From: Carposina sasakii
Lineage: Eukaryota > Arthropoda > Insecta > Lepidoptera > Carposinidae
Direction of reading: 5' to 3'
Assembly: GCA_014607495.2 (NCBI GenBank)
Contig: CP053172.1
Span: 8,880,888 to 8,944,887, forward strand
Length of the DNA stretch: 64,000 nt
In this document: positions 42,435 to 54,945 of the stretch, in pieces
Layout of the letters: each line of letters opens with the position of its first letter
Numbering within the stretch: the first letter of the stretch is position 1
Notes under the pieces: generated by a model
Told to the model about the DNA's origin: nothing
What the model saw: the letters and a program-made list of their open reading frames with translations, nothing else
Databases searched by the model: none
Translations under genes and position numbers: made by a program

Positions 42435-45050
42435 AATTGATTCTCTCGTCGAACTACGTCGATATACGGGATCAGCTAGATTTTTCGGGGTTTTCGGAAC
42501 ACTGCTATGGTATGTACCAATAATGGCTTGTACTTACGAGCCAATCTGACGCAACTAGAATAAATAAAAGACATTCTAAGATCCATTTTTTATATTTATT
42601 GCTCGATAAATACTTGTGTAAGTTACAATTACAGAAACAATATACAGAATTACCTAAATTTAACAACACAATCGTGAATTCTACAGAGATACGAGTCTAC
42701 AGATACGCCAATAAAAAAATTACATGTACTCGTATGTACATTCACAATAAATTTTCTGATAAGTATGTAGCAAGACAAGTCACATGTCAATACAGTCAAT
42801 TTAAACAAACCCAATAAGATATAGTCTGTAACAAAATTTAATTTGTTTCATAAGTATGTACAAGTTTTTCATTATTCCAAACAGAAAGCATAAGAATTGT
42901 ATGGCAAAGGCGTTTGTTCATGCTATTGTTAGCTTTTTGCTAGATGGCGCTATTCCACTGACATACAATACGCGTTAGCTCACGTTCTAGTTGGATGAAA
43001 AAGTTGCGTGGTCTTTATGATCTTTACAATTTTGCGTTCTTACAAACGATACTGCAATGAAAATTTACTTACGCTAAAATTATACATTTCTAGGGTACAA
43101 GTATTATCATAGGCACACATGGCCAAGGTCACATTTTTACACTGCTGTGCGCAGTAGAGATCTATATTTACTAAAGATATTCTTATCATGCGATCATCAT
43201 ACATACAAAGGTATACAAAATAAACTTTTAGGCACCTAAGAAAACTAAACCAAAGTCAAGCCATTAACAAATTTATAGTCATAAACCGTCTTAATAAAAC
43301 ACAAAGGACATTACAAAAATTATATAAACTGCTTAGATTATTTTATGTTTGTATTTTTAAAATATTTACATAAAATATTAATACAATTCACAAATTTTTG
43401 TAATATCTAAGTGTGTATTTCTAATTTTCCTATAACCTAGCTATCTTGTACTGAAATTAACCTGTGACATGAGACCAATAAACCAATTAAAAAAGGTTCA
43501 GACATACCCAGGACCTGCCTAAAAATATTTTATTTTGCTTACAAATGAGTCTGAAACGAGTTATTTAACATGCCCATAGTCATGTGCGACGTAAAGAATG
43601 AAATACAACTTGTTCTAAAAAGCGATTATCATTACCAATATAGGTATAACATAGTCACTTTAGCTCAAGCCAAATATACTATGATCACTTTCTAACAATA
43701 TCTTTAGCACTTTTTATTACTACTTAACAGTGCAATAAAATTTATGTGAAACATAATGTATTATAACAAAAACTTACTGGCTAACTTAATTTGCCCTTAA
43801 GGCTAAAATGCACGGCACTTGTTAGAACACTATGGGACTCACCAAGCTAAGTCAACCGACAGACGCCTATAGCAATTACCTAAGGACATAATACTGTAAT
43901 ACTGTCTTTCAGTCATAGCTCAAATATTGTCGACTATACAATATAGTCGAGTCATACACGATATAGTAATATAATATAGAAAGATCAAATGTCATTCTAT
44001 ACCACATACATAATAAAGAGTTCAACATTGAGCACAGTAAACTCATATTCTAAGCAAAGAAGCTCACCGACAAGTTAACACCACAATAACATTTAAAACA
44101 TTCTAGAAAATCTTTTACTTAAATAATACTGTCTTTGCATTATTCAGTCCTAATATAACAATCACACAATTTACAACGCATCTCTAAGGTCTTGCCATAT
44201 ACTAAGATATAGTATATAAAAAATGTATAGATGTAGAAAGGGCCTATCGGGAACTTAAACCAGGACCTATGACACGGCAGGCAGGGCCATTTATACAATT
44301 ACATAGTACATGAAGAAATACAATATTTTAAGGTTAATACAGATGTACCTATCTATAATTTTTATTGAAGTTCATGTTGACTTAAATACTAGTTTTTTTA
44401 TCCCAATTTTTGCCTTTTGTATTGATTGTGTAATTAATGTAGTATTAATACTATTACCATCATTTGGTATTTAATTAAAAGTAGAACAATGACTTTAGAC
44501 ACAATAAACAATAGACACTATTTATCTACATGAAATAATAATATCTACAAACATCTATCTGACAAAATTGTACTTTATTTGAAATACAAATTATTAGCAT
44601 AAAAAAATGTTGATATCACATTGAGCAATTCAATGAAAAATGAGTTATTTTATAAAAAGGATATAAGTAACATTATATTGATGATAACTACCTAAGTACA
44701 GTGTAATATTACAAGTTGACATGGACGGCACTGAGCAAGAGCCTTTCCATTTGTGTATGGCCATACACAAAATGCGTTACTTTAGTGCTATAAAATTGGC
44801 TTATTGATTTTTTTAAATGTACTTCCAAAGAGAAATTTGGAAAAAAAAATGTATTAGTATAAGGTGTTTTTAAATTGTAGACAGCGGGACATGGACAAGT
44901 TATTGTTTACACCTGTCTAGTCACGCCTAGTCTGGTGTTAAACATAAAACCATATTATATTAAGAAAAGGCTCACAAAGAAAGATTAAGTAAAATATTGC
45001 TATCTACCTAGGACCTATTTCGTTTTACGTATTTTTTACAAATGCCCCCA
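42435..45050. other. no gene recognised, AT-rich 2.6 kb
   Basis: No open frame with motif. Partly similar to a long 3' UTR in base composition. It lies downstream of the minus-strand exon at 45296-45687, so it may include that gene's 3' UTR. A SINE-like crumb (ccaggacctatg, ggcaggcagg) lies near 44262-44286. Confidence 0.4.
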
Positions 45051-45051
45051 T

Positions 45052-45132
45052 AGCAGTCTTGTGGCGTGCCCTGGGAGAAGGCCTACATCCAGCAGTGGAC
45101 TGCAATAGGCTGATGATGATGATGATTTTTTA
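45052..45132 (+). mobile_element. RTE-type LINE 3' end
   Basis: Reads GVPWEKAYIQQWTAIG then a stop and a gat repeat (gatgatgatgatg), the typical 3' terminus of these LINEs. Only about 80 bp remain. Confidence 0.7.
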
Positions 45133-45295
45133 CATTAAATTATCATACAAAGGCAGATAAGAGGACTAATGTAACCTGACATTCAATATTTTAAAAATCA
45201 TCTTATAATTAATAAGTAAAGTTGCAGAATGCAAATTTTTGTCATAAATACTTACTAAAAAAAAAACTGGAAAAAGACGAGAGAAAATACTAAAG

Positions 45296-45687
45296 TTATG
45301 GCGACGTTGGAGGGTGGGTGTACATTTTATGTAAGCCTCTGAAGGTGTGTAAACAGGTGTGGTCTGCTTGATCCGATTCACAAAGAGTACAGTTCAACTG
45401 ATCGTCAGCAGTAAATTCACCATCCATTATATGTAGTGGTTTATCAATCGTACCGCTCAGTTCCCGAATATTCGAGAAATCGGGTACATCCAAGTCGTTA
45501 ATTCTGTCACTATTGGTGAAACCTTTGGGTTGAACAGTTAGTTTGACAAAAAGTCTTCTGGCGGTGATGTCCTCATGTCTGCGACGTTTCGGTTGTCGTG
45601 TACGTCTGCCTCGGCGTGATTGTAATTTAAAATTCTCTGTCGTCATATTATATTCACTTGTAAGCTCGGCTGTCGTGTTGACAGGTC
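45296..45687 (-). CDS. putative host gene, last coding exon
   Basis: The minus-strand frame enters after a good acceptor (tatttttatag at 45688-45698) and stops at 45296-45298, about 130 codons. It holds a basic cluster, RRGRRTRQPKRRRH, that could be a nuclear signal, then LFVKLTVQPKGFTNSD. Near the end it has CTLCESDQADHTCLHTF, a possible metal-binding Cys/His group. Its phase (two bases completing a codon) fits exactly the donor of the exon at 47135-47317. I do not recognise the protein. It is not an obvious transposon protein, and no stop interrupts it. Confidence 0.5.
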
Positions 45688-45736
45688 CTATAAAAATAGC
45701 ATAATATATTATAGTAATAGACAAAAAATCCGAACA

Positions 45737-46544
45737 TCTATACTAATATTATAAAGAGGAAAACTTTGTTTGTTTGGTTGTAATGAATAGGCTCCGAAAC
45801 TACTGGACCGATTTCAAAAATTCTTTCACCGTTAGAATCCTTATTGGACCTGGATGAACATAGGCTATAAGAATTTCCCGATATTCCCACGGGAAGGCGA
45901 CCAACGGGAATTTAATATTTTTTACGAAAACCGCTATACATATGAAGCTGAAATCGGGCATATATGTTCATTGGGGACAACGAGGAAGGACTAAAAACGG
46001 ATTTCCCGAAATTCCCACGGGAAGGGGACTAACGGGAATTCATAATTTTTACGAGAACCGCTATACATATGAAGCTGAAATCGGGCATATATGTTCATTG
46101 GGGACAACGAGGAAGGACTAAAAACGGATTTCCCGAAATTCCCAAGGGAAGGGGACAAATGGGAATTCAAACGGATTTCCCGATATTCCCACGGGAAGGG
46201 GACAAACGGGAATTCATTTTTTTTACGACAACTGCGATACATATGAATTTGAAATTGGACCTGTATGTTCATTAGGGACTGCGAGGGAGCACTAAGAACG
46301 GATTTCCCGAAATTCCTATGGGAAGGGGAGTTACGGGAATTTAATTTTTTTACGAAAACAGCTATTTATACGAAGCTGAAATCGGATTAGGGCTACAAGG
46401 AAGCTCTAAGAACGGATTTCCCGAAATTCCCACGGGAAGGGGACCAACGGGAGTTCCAAATTTAAACGAAAACCGCTGTACCTACATATAAAGTTGTATC
46501 TATGTATTGATATAAACCGAAGCGAAGCGAGGGCGGGCCACTAG
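45737..46544 (+). mobile_element. Lep1-type non-autonomous Helitron
   Basis: Starts tctatactaatattataaag with gaggaaaactttgtttgttt and ends cgaagcgaagcgagggcggg then ccactag(t), the ends known for lepidopteran Lep1 elements (5' TC, 3' hairpin and CTAG). It has no coding capacity. The interior has about 130-bp tandem units (for example cgctatacatatgaagc at 45931 and 46060), each with the self-complementary ttcccgaaattcccacggga or a variant. It lies in the intron between the two exons on the other strand. Confidence 0.75.
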
Positions 46545-46652
46545 TCTTAAATAAATATACAGAAACATATTCTCTAGGCATTATGCTAACATTTTATTTA
46601 AATACTCTACTAAGTTTGCGAAATACATACATATATAATATACACACAGCCA

Positions 46653-46915
46653 TTGAGGAATAAGATGTCATAGAGTGCTAATGTCATACTGTTTCGATGC
46701 ACCATTGGACTTTTTGGTGCCTCACAATTCCAGTACTTGACAATTAGATTGCACTACTATTGTTACAATACACTAGTAATGTAGTACATTACTATACATT
46801 ACACCAATAGAATCTAAGTGTCAAGGACTGGAATTGTGAGGCACCGAAAAGTCTAATGGTGCATCGAAACAGTTAGTATGACATTAGCACTCTATGACAT
46901 CTTATTACTCTATGA
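46653..46915. mobile_element. foldback MITE, complete copy
   Basis: The left arm gaggaataagatgtcatag through caccat(t)gga to cttgacaattaga is inverted in the right arm (aatctaagtgtcaaggactg ... actctatgac). The loop is AT-rich. Two half copies lie at 48673-48811 and 53619-53725. Confidence 0.75.
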
Positions 46916-47134
46916 CACAACTGTGTTACCAAAATGAGGTAGCCAGAACTGCGGGATCGTAGAGGAGGTCCTACTGCCACGTTTAGTATAGCAGGACAGA
47001 TGTCAATTATTACAAACATTTTTTTTTTGTTAAAATTTAAAAAAAACTTTATGTATTGCTGTCAACAATAAATCATGATGCAATACTTCATCTAAACTCT
47101 TTTGAATTCTAAATGAACCTACAAACAAACCTAC

Positions 47135-47317
47135 CTGTGGAAAAATATCCCCTTGATGCAATCTCTGTTGCAGAGGCTTCGTGCGATTGGTTATCAGAGG
47201 TTTCCTCTCTTTGGTTATCAGAGGTTTCCTCTCTTTGGTTATCAGAGTCATCTTTATTCTCCTCTTCAGCATTATTGCCTTTTTCAAAATCTTCATTGGA
47301 GCTGTACCCTAGCTCAG
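47135..47317 (-). CDS. putative host gene, internal exon
   Basis: Minus strand: the acceptor tttttag ends at 47318 and the donor CCACAG/gtaggt is at 47135. The 61 codons are acidic and contain the direct repeat SDNQREET twice, followed by SDNQSHEASATEIASRGYFST. It leaves one base that completes Gly (G/GA) at the start of the 45687 exon. The splice sites and phase agree, but the low-complexity sequence gives no family. The upstream phase needs one base before CT. A possible further exon with GFHYQLKRAKG and a matching donor lies near 48255-48330, but its frame is interrupted upstream. Confidence 0.45.
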
Positions 47318-48672
47318 CTAAAAATATATAATTTTGAACATTTTAGTAATCCATAAGTGATAATATAGACATACATAGTCACCCCCATTATCCCTCTAAG
47401 AGGTTGGGCAGAAGTGTGCAAAATACCTACCCACTTTTCGCCAGTTAGCTTGATAAGTCCCATGTGGTGGGGGGGGGGTGCAATCTAGCAACCAGTAGTG
47501 AATGCAAAAGGAAATGTTGGGTCATACTAAATAGGTAATACATATAAGCTATTAGCATCAGAGCCTTGTCTGTTAAATAGCTGAGTGTACCACGGGCAGG
47601 TGAGGTTGATTTCAAGTCCTAAAGATATACACCATACACATATATAATATGTAATTAAAATTTATTGGTGAAAGTGGTATGTAAAGGTCATGAAGAAGGT
47701 ATAAAAGAGGAGGTGGGACTATGAACTGAGTCGTGTGGCAATCGTGAGGCCATGACGTCATGGTAGGGGCGGAGCTTTAGCGCCAGTGTAACGCAGTAGC
47801 TGGAACCACACACTTGTGCTCCGAAATGTAACTGTATTAAAATTACAAAGACACTAGTGCTTTTATCAGGGTACTTTTTTTTACTAAAACATAGTATAAT
47901 ATTGCCATCTAGTGATGAGTAATTGCACTAGTAAAACAATCTTGAACCATATTGATAATGAGCAAGTAGATTGACTAGTCACTACGAAGTGGTTTCTATG
48001 TAAATGGGCAGGGCTACAGTGTTCGAATGCTCCCCTCGACCCATACTTCAACCCCGCTCCGCGGCACTGTATTTCTGTATGAAAATAACTTAGCCGCTAC
48101 TCCTCTTTTATTTCTTCTCCATGGTAAAGGTGGACCACAAACATGCAGTGTAACTACTTGCAACATGCATTCTTTATACATAAGACACAAGTAACCATAT
48201 GCAACAGGCACTAATAATGTGCGATTTGATTGATTGGTTATTCCCAGGCTAGCAATGCTGTCATACCCTTAGCACGTTTCAGCTGATAATGGAACCCATA
48301 TTGAGCCTTGATTTCTTCAAATTCCACAAAAATTGATCATAGTATCACGCAATTCACTAGCTTGCCTTTAGCACCCATTTTCAACATTCTTCTGAACCTG
48401 TAAACAATTTATTTTATTGAAAACTAAAACAGTCAATGCAAAGTTAATGAAATTAATATTGAACAGTACAGAGGTTAGGAAATGGGAGAAAAATAAAGGC
48501 TACAAATGCACAGGCAGACAGCTAGTATGGCATGTGTATATGTTGTAATAAGAGCATAAACATTTTTTTTATGTGTATAAGAACAATGGACAGAGTGCAT
48601 TCACAGACTGAGTGTACTAGACAAAAGCACCATACTGATGGTGAGTGGTGCATTTTCTGGTATGGGTAGAGG
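47318..48672. other. intron or intergenic, mostly unrecognised
   Basis: Contains a G run near 47470. The minus-strand patch at 48240-48405 encodes pieces such as ASELRDTMINFCGI and EEIKAQYGFHYQLKRAKG in two frames. This may be an exon with a one-base shift, or coincidence. Confidence 0.35.
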
Positions 48673-48811
48673 CATAGAGGAATAAGATTTCATAGAGTGC
48701 TAATGTCATACTAACTGTTTCGATGCACCATTAGACTTTTCGGTGCCTCACAATTCCAGTCCTTGACACTTAGATTCTATTAATGTAATGTATAGTAATG
48801 TACTACATTAC
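48673..48811. mobile_element. foldback MITE, one arm and loop
   Basis: Arm from catagaggaataagat to cttagattctatt plus the loop up to gtactacattac, then the sequence changes. The missing second arm is found at 53619-53725 in the expected orientation. Confidence 0.7.
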
Positions 48812-49860
48812 CAGTGGTCGGAGTAGGTATATTGATTTACATACTTGCGTCATATCATAACATGGACATGCATTTTTTCCGGAATGTACCGGAGTTTCCA
48901 AAAACTAGCAGCATAGCATTGAGAGTATTCAAATTCAAATTCAAAATCATTTATTCGACATGAAAGCATTAACACTTGTTTGTCGATTGTCTAATTATAT
49001 GTTACTTTCTATGTTCGCACCCCAAAAATGAAACCGCTACCAAACAAAAAAGGAGGTGAATTTAAACAACCCAAAAATAAATAAATCGCAAAGCTTTTGC
49101 TTTGGCAACGGTCACCACCCCAAGGTGCGATTTGTTACGGTCTGTCAGGCATAAGTTAGCGATTCGGGGCTTAATAGCCACCAACGTGGAGAATAAGAGT
49201 TAAGGTCGCCTAAAGACGAAATCCAGAAGAGCTGCTATACAGTTCTCCTTTATGGCAAAACCAACATTAGGTCTGACACACCGCATGATTCTACTATTAC
49301 TGTTACACTATCTCAGTGAAGTGTCACTGCTTGGAAGAAGAAATAGCAAGAAAACTCCCAGCGACACAGTCAAAACTAAGTAACATATTAACAAAAGAAT
49401 CTTACATTGGATAAGATATCAGATAGTAACACTTAACTCATTTAGTGTGTATATTCAATTATCATAACATAATTAATTTAAATTCATATAAATTACATAC
49501 CCACTTACACAAAGTAAGTACAGGTCCATGTCAAATTTAAACTGTATAAATAAAAATAAAAATGTGTACACAGAGTACAAGTCAATGTCAAATAAGTATC
49601 TACTAAACTATAAAATATAAAAAAAATATATTTGTGTACAATAGTACAAGTCGACGGTAAAATGTGAATAGAAGAGCTAACGTGTCATTCAGAACTTAAA
49701 TATATAATACCTACAGCAGGTAATAACATTAGAATGAACAAGTCACGCATGATACACTACAGCGCTTCTGGTCACATTCACCAACACATTATAACTATAC
49801 CTACTAAGCTAAATATAAAAGTAAAACATAGATTGCGTAACTTGGGGATGCTAGAACAAT

Positions 49861-52681
49861 TCACTTCCATGGCTCGCTATCATTTAAATATTCTAATACT
49901 GTATAATATTCTTTCATGCAAAGTTTTTTCTTCACAATGTTTTTAAATTTACAGATAGGTAGCCCTTTGAGTGTATCTGGAAGCTTGTTGTAGAAAAGTA
50001 TACATTGACCCATGAATGATTTACTGACTTTGCGGAGACGGGACACATGAGCAACAAGTCTGTTCTTACCTCTTGTATTTATTTTGTGCACATCAGACAT
50101 TTTATTAAATTATCTAAATTCTTATGAACATATAATAAATTTTCATAAATATAATTCGAAGCTAAAGTCATTATATTCAATTCTTTAAATTTCTCACGTA
50201 ATGTGACCCTGGACCCTAAGTTTAGAATTGCACGGACAGCTCTTTTTTGTAAGATAAATATTGACTCCCAATCAGCTGCGCTTCCCCATAATAAAATACC
50301 GTATGTCATTATACTATGGAAAAAGCTAAAATAAACAATTCTAGCAGTCTCGACATCTGTCAGTAGACGAATTCTCTTAACTGCATAGGCTGCAGAACTA
50401 AGTTTCTTACTTAGTTTTTCAATGTGAGGACCCCATTGTAATTTGGCATCCAAAGTTATGCCCAAGAAAACAGTCGAATCCACTTGATCCAGTCTCTCGT
50501 CGCCTATGTAAACATCAGTTCTAACTTGTTTCACGTTGGGAGTAGAAAATTTTATTAATTTCGTTTTCCTACTATTAAGGACAAGATTATTATGACTAAA
50601 CCAATATAACACTTTAGAGAGAGCACTGTTCACCACGTCATATACGATGAGCTGCCTCTTTACTTTAAATAGTAAGGAGGTGTCATCTGCAAACAATACT
50701 ATTTCATGCTCATTACCTACAAAGTATGGCAAATCATTTATATAAATACGGAAAAGAAACGGACCAAGGATTGAAACTTGTGGGACACCTATTGTGACGC
50801 GCGATCCCGGTGATCGTTTTCCGTTCACATCTACCTTCTGAATCCTATCGTTCAAATAGGACATCAGAAGATAGAGGGCCCCACCCCGTATACCATAATG
50901 TTCTAATTTTCGAATTAAAATTTCATGGTGGACACAATCAAACGCTTTTGACAAGTCACAGAACACTCCCAGTGCGTCATGTGACTCCTCCCAAGCGTCG
51001 ACAATGTGTCTTAACAACTCAACTCCCGCGTCGATAGTAGACCGCCCCTTGGTGAAGCCATACTGCTTATTGCTAAAAATGTTGTTATTATCGAAGTGCC
51101 TGGACAATGTTCTAAAATTAGTTTTTCAAAGATTTTACTGATTGTTGGGAGTACTGATATCGGGCGAAAGTTACCTGGATCAGAAGATTCTCCTGACTTG
51201 AACAACGGAATAACTTTACTATGTTTCATTAAATCAGGAAAAAACTCCTTTATCTATACAATTATTAAAAACGCTTGCTAGCGGAGTACTTATTACATCT
51301 ATTATTGAACCTAACGTTTTCACCGATAGGCCCCATAGGTCAGCGGTTTTTTTGGAGTAGATGGATTTAAAAGTTTTAATTATATCTTTGTAGTTAACAT
51401 AGGAAAATGCAAAATCCCTCTCACACGATGTTACACTGTTTTTGAGCAAAGATGCAGCGACCTCAGGGGACGAGTTAAGGTCTTTTGTTGCTGAATGAGG
51501 TATACTGTCAAAGAAGTTTTGGAAAGCTGCGGCTACCTCAGAGTGAGATTTTATGTTAACTCCATCAATCACTAAGCTAAAGCTGGAATCTCGAACGGCA
51601 TTTCTTCCGGTCTCACTGTTAATTATATTCCAAGTGGTTTTAATCTTATTGGTAGATTGTTTAATTTTATTTTTTAAAAATTTGATTTGCGTGTAACAAA
51701 ACACGTTTAAATAACTTAGAATACTGTTTGACATACTCCTTGAAGGCTGAGCTGTGGTTAAACGTTTTTTCGTTATAAAGATTATATAAACGTTCTCTGC
51801 TCTTATATATGCCAGGTGTGGCCCACTCGCTAAAAACTAAACGATTACTTATAGTAATAGATTTTGTTAAAAATACTTTATTAAACTCAGTTAATATGAG
51901 TAAGTCTTGTAATCTTCCCGTAACCTTGCCCCTAAATGATTCCATTCGATTAGATGTAATTGGCACATAAGTTATCTTTTGTTTTGTTACCTTATGTGAC
52001 TTGACTGGAAAAGAGGCTAACTGTCCCCTGTGATCTGAGTCAAAATTGTCTATTAATTTACTGTATTCGGGTTTTATATTTGTAAAAATATTATCCTAAA
52101 CATGTAGCAGTAGTGTCCGTAATTCTTGTTGGTTCACAAAACAAATTACATAAGTTAAAAGATTGAAATAAATTAAAAACCTCAAGCTGGCAGAAGACCT
52201 TACTAATATGTCCGTATTGAAGTCTCCGCATATGATAATTTCTTTGCCAGAATTTATGACTTTAGATAAAACTTCCTCCATTGTAATCGAAAAGCGGTCA
52301 TAATTAGCACATGGGGGGCTGTATACACTAACAACTATGAATTGTTCAACCTCAACACAAGCTAGTTCGGTTTCTCTTTCAACTGAGAGACTCACAATGT
52401 CTTTTCTTTCCTTACATTTAAGGTTTTTGTTACTAATATTAAAGAGCCTCCTCTTATGAAGTTAACCCTATTATAGGAGCTTACTATGTGGTGGTTATTG
52501 AAGTTGAACATGAGTTGATGATCCTGTAACCAGTGTTCAGTAATACAAAAATGTCAATGTCATAACAAGTCATGAACAACTCAACTTCTAGCTCCTTTAA
52601 TGGCAAGCCTTGAATATTTTGGTGTACAATATTCATATTTAGTTTACTTTTACATTTATTGTCTGCAATATTATTTTGCAA
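49861..52681 (-). pseudogene. CR1-like ORF2: endonuclease and reverse transcriptase
   Basis: Endonuclease pieces: NIVHQNIQGLPLKELEVEL (near 52630), VVSVYSPPCANYDRF and IIICGDFNTDILV (near 52220). The reverse transcriptase frame 51107-50079 is the longest (342 codons): QYGFTKGRSTIDAGVELLRH, FCDLSKAFDCVHHEI, IGVPQVSILGPFLF (QG changed to QV) and LFADDTSLLF with FADD at 50682-50693. The C-terminus LFYNKLPDTLKGLPICKFKN and EYYTVLEYLND is in the next frame. Breaks near 52500, 52090, 51700, 51240, 51100 and 50090 make it non-functional. Confidence 0.85.
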
Positions 52682-52699
52682 GAGCTGACCTCTGTTGTC

Positions 52700-53483
52700 T
52701 TAATGGTTAGTTTTTTGGATTAGAATCCAAAGTGATAATATTTTCCCAACATATTGAGAAGTTAAAAAACTATTTAGAGGAGCCAAATTTATGGCTGGAA
52801 TAGACATGCGATTATGTAGCATATTTGCTACCTGTCTTAAATTATAATTAGATAAACAATATTTATGTTTACTCATGTATGAACATTTCATCAATAAATT
52901 GATGTCCAGTAATGTAATATTTGGACAATAGTATGCCACTGTTGACATCAATTTATTTAATCTATATCTATGAGTATTTTCTGCCTTTGCCAACCATTAC
53001 TGTAGGGCAGTGTAAACAAAATTACTTTGTGAACTTTAATGTTATTTAAAACTTGATACAATTTATCCACATCTGCCCTACAATTCAAACTTTCCTGTTG
53101 CCAATCAGTAGTACAAGAGTTGTATTTATGGAAAATTTATACAATTTTATTTTGTTTAATATGTAGTTTAAAGGAGCATCAGGCATGCAGTAGTTTAATA
53201 CTGATCCTGATTGGCATTGAAATTGGTTGATAAGCTGACCTAAACCCTTACCTATGCTGTCAGAGAATATCACCATTTGAGGCTGACACCGAGTGTCCTC
53301 AGAATTGGAAGTACAATAGTTTTCATTATTATTATTACTTGGTGTGAGACTGTTTTTCACCGGTGTAGACAAAACGGAACCACTCTCCGACTGCACATTC
53401 AGTGTAGGTATATTGCATGAGCATGCCAAAGTGCTGGACCTTGTAAGTGATTCAAACCTCTGTTCATTATAATATTGATACAT
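52700..53483 (-). pseudogene. CR1-like ORF1 with SGNH/GDSL esterase-like domain
   Basis: The first frame (53483-53085) has an Asn/Ser-rich start, then PQMVIFSDSIGKGLGQLINQ. The FSDSIG stands where GDSI of CR1 ORF1 esterases is expected, and TLVLLIGNRK where the later GxN block lies. The second frame (52993-52700) continues with HRYRLNKLMSTVAYYCPNIT and VANMLHNRMSIPAINLAPLN. The split lies near 53080-52990. The role of this domain in CR1 elements is membrane or RNA handling, not settled. Confidence 0.65.
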
Positions 53484-53618
53484 TTTTAACTAGTTTCATG
53501 TAATAATTTCGAAGTTACGGTATTTTTATTATAATAATCCAGAAACTCGGAGGCGTATCCATATTAACATATACGTTTGATGTCAATGACCTTAATTCAA
53601 TATAACGTATAGTAATTC

Positions 53619-53725
53619 AATCTAAGTGTCAAGGACTGGAATTGTGAGGCACCGAAAAGTCTAATGGTGCATCGAAACTGTTAGTATGACATTAGCACTC
53701 TATGTCTACATCTTATTCCTCTATG
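53619..53725. mobile_element. foldback MITE, second arm
   Basis: aatctaagtgtcaaggactg to cttattcctctatg matches one arm of the complete copy. It fits as the other half of 48673-48811. Confidence 0.7.
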
Positions 53726-53737
53726 GTAGAGGTAATT

Positions 53738-54943
53738 ATTCCGTGTACGAGTGGATAATGTGTGAATAGACATCTCTACTCCACAATGTTACTGGACTTA
53801 CTATGAATGCTTCAATCTGTGACAACACTCCATCTGTTGTTCATTATACATTTATGGTCCATCTGTTGTTCATTATACATTTATGATAACAACTTAGATT
53901 AATTATAGGTCTTCGCTCCGCTCTGACCGAATCATTATTCTAAGGATAACAAAGCAAGCAACTGAAAGTTTGTAATTAATTTCTATTACAAGTGAATGCA
54001 TATAAAAATACAGAAGCAACATGGGGCATTTAGACAGCGACAATAATCGTAAGTATAAGCCAATAAAAAAGTAATGGAGGCAATCCATGTGGATTGTCAT
54101 TAAGCTAGGCCAGTGAAATACAATGTGGAATGTCTCCATTTAGAATACCTATTGGCTTATTGTCTTGGCTTGCTGGATTGTCCCTGCTATTGGCCTAAAC
54201 GCCTCATTATTCCTGTGGTGGGTGGGTGACAGACATCCACCCACACTAATTGGCATAGACCCACTGATATAGTTAAGCAAGCTCCCTCAGCCAGGTAGTT
54301 AAGTAGCATGCCTTCATAATGCCCCTTTTACGACACAGTAAAACATTATATCTGTGGTTTTAGGCAAGTTATGCGTGCGTCAGATTTTAGGCAAACGCTA
54401 GGCAAGCAACCCTGCATGTGCACATGTAGATAACCTAACCTAAGTTCGCGATGGAAGTAGTAAGTAGGAATTATTTAAGACAAACACAATTATAACAAAA
54501 GCAGAGTTCAATACCACACCACCGACCATAAGATGATAAATAACAAAACGCCGGCCCCACGTGGCCAGCAACTTGTCTGCCGCCGAAAATTTTAGTAGAT
54601 GGCTTTTGGTAGAAGATGTAACCGAATAAGAACAAGATAGGTAAGTAGGTAGATAATATTTGCGGAAACTGGCCAACCCATTGAGATTAGAAAGATCATT
54701 CGGTAGGGAACAGAGACATGCGCAAAACTGAATGCAGCCATTTTTGAAGATCACATCGATACCTAGATGATAAACAGCGAAACTGTCGATAATTAGCTAA
54801 TTGAAACAATGTCTTAAATTAATCAAACAAAAAGACAAGAAAAAACTTACCGAACAAGCTAAATAGACCCACAATCAAAGAGTATAAAATAATAAACACA
54901 ATTTTACGTCCGTCACCCACCCTCGCGATCCCGAGCGAAGCAG
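53738..54943. other. no gene recognised
   Basis: A direct duplication of about 30 bp (catctgttgttcattatac...) lies at 53828-53885. A segment at 53890-53945 is inverted at 55590-55642. The 104-codon minus-strand ORF at 54440 has no motif. Confidence 0.5.
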
Positions 54944-54945
54944 TA

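Larger units (their letters stand above)
48927..53500 (-). mobile_element. CR1/Daphne-like LINE, nearly full length, decayed
   Basis: Minus-strand order: ORF1 with an esterase-like domain (53483-52700), ORF2 endonuclease and reverse transcriptase (52681-49861), and an AT-rich 3' UTR. It ends gaataaatgattttgaattt with repeated gaattt (48927-48958), a 3' end common to this LINE group. Several frame breaks. It lies between the two halves of a foldback MITE. The clade name is by motif impression, not by alignment. Confidence 0.75.

Noticed and set aside
48240..48405. Third exon of the minus-strand host gene
   Set aside because: The donor phase fits, but the frame is interrupted; kept only as a remark.
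54440..54754. 104-codon minus-strand ORF
   Set aside because: No motif, no splice or start context, and repeat-rich surroundings.
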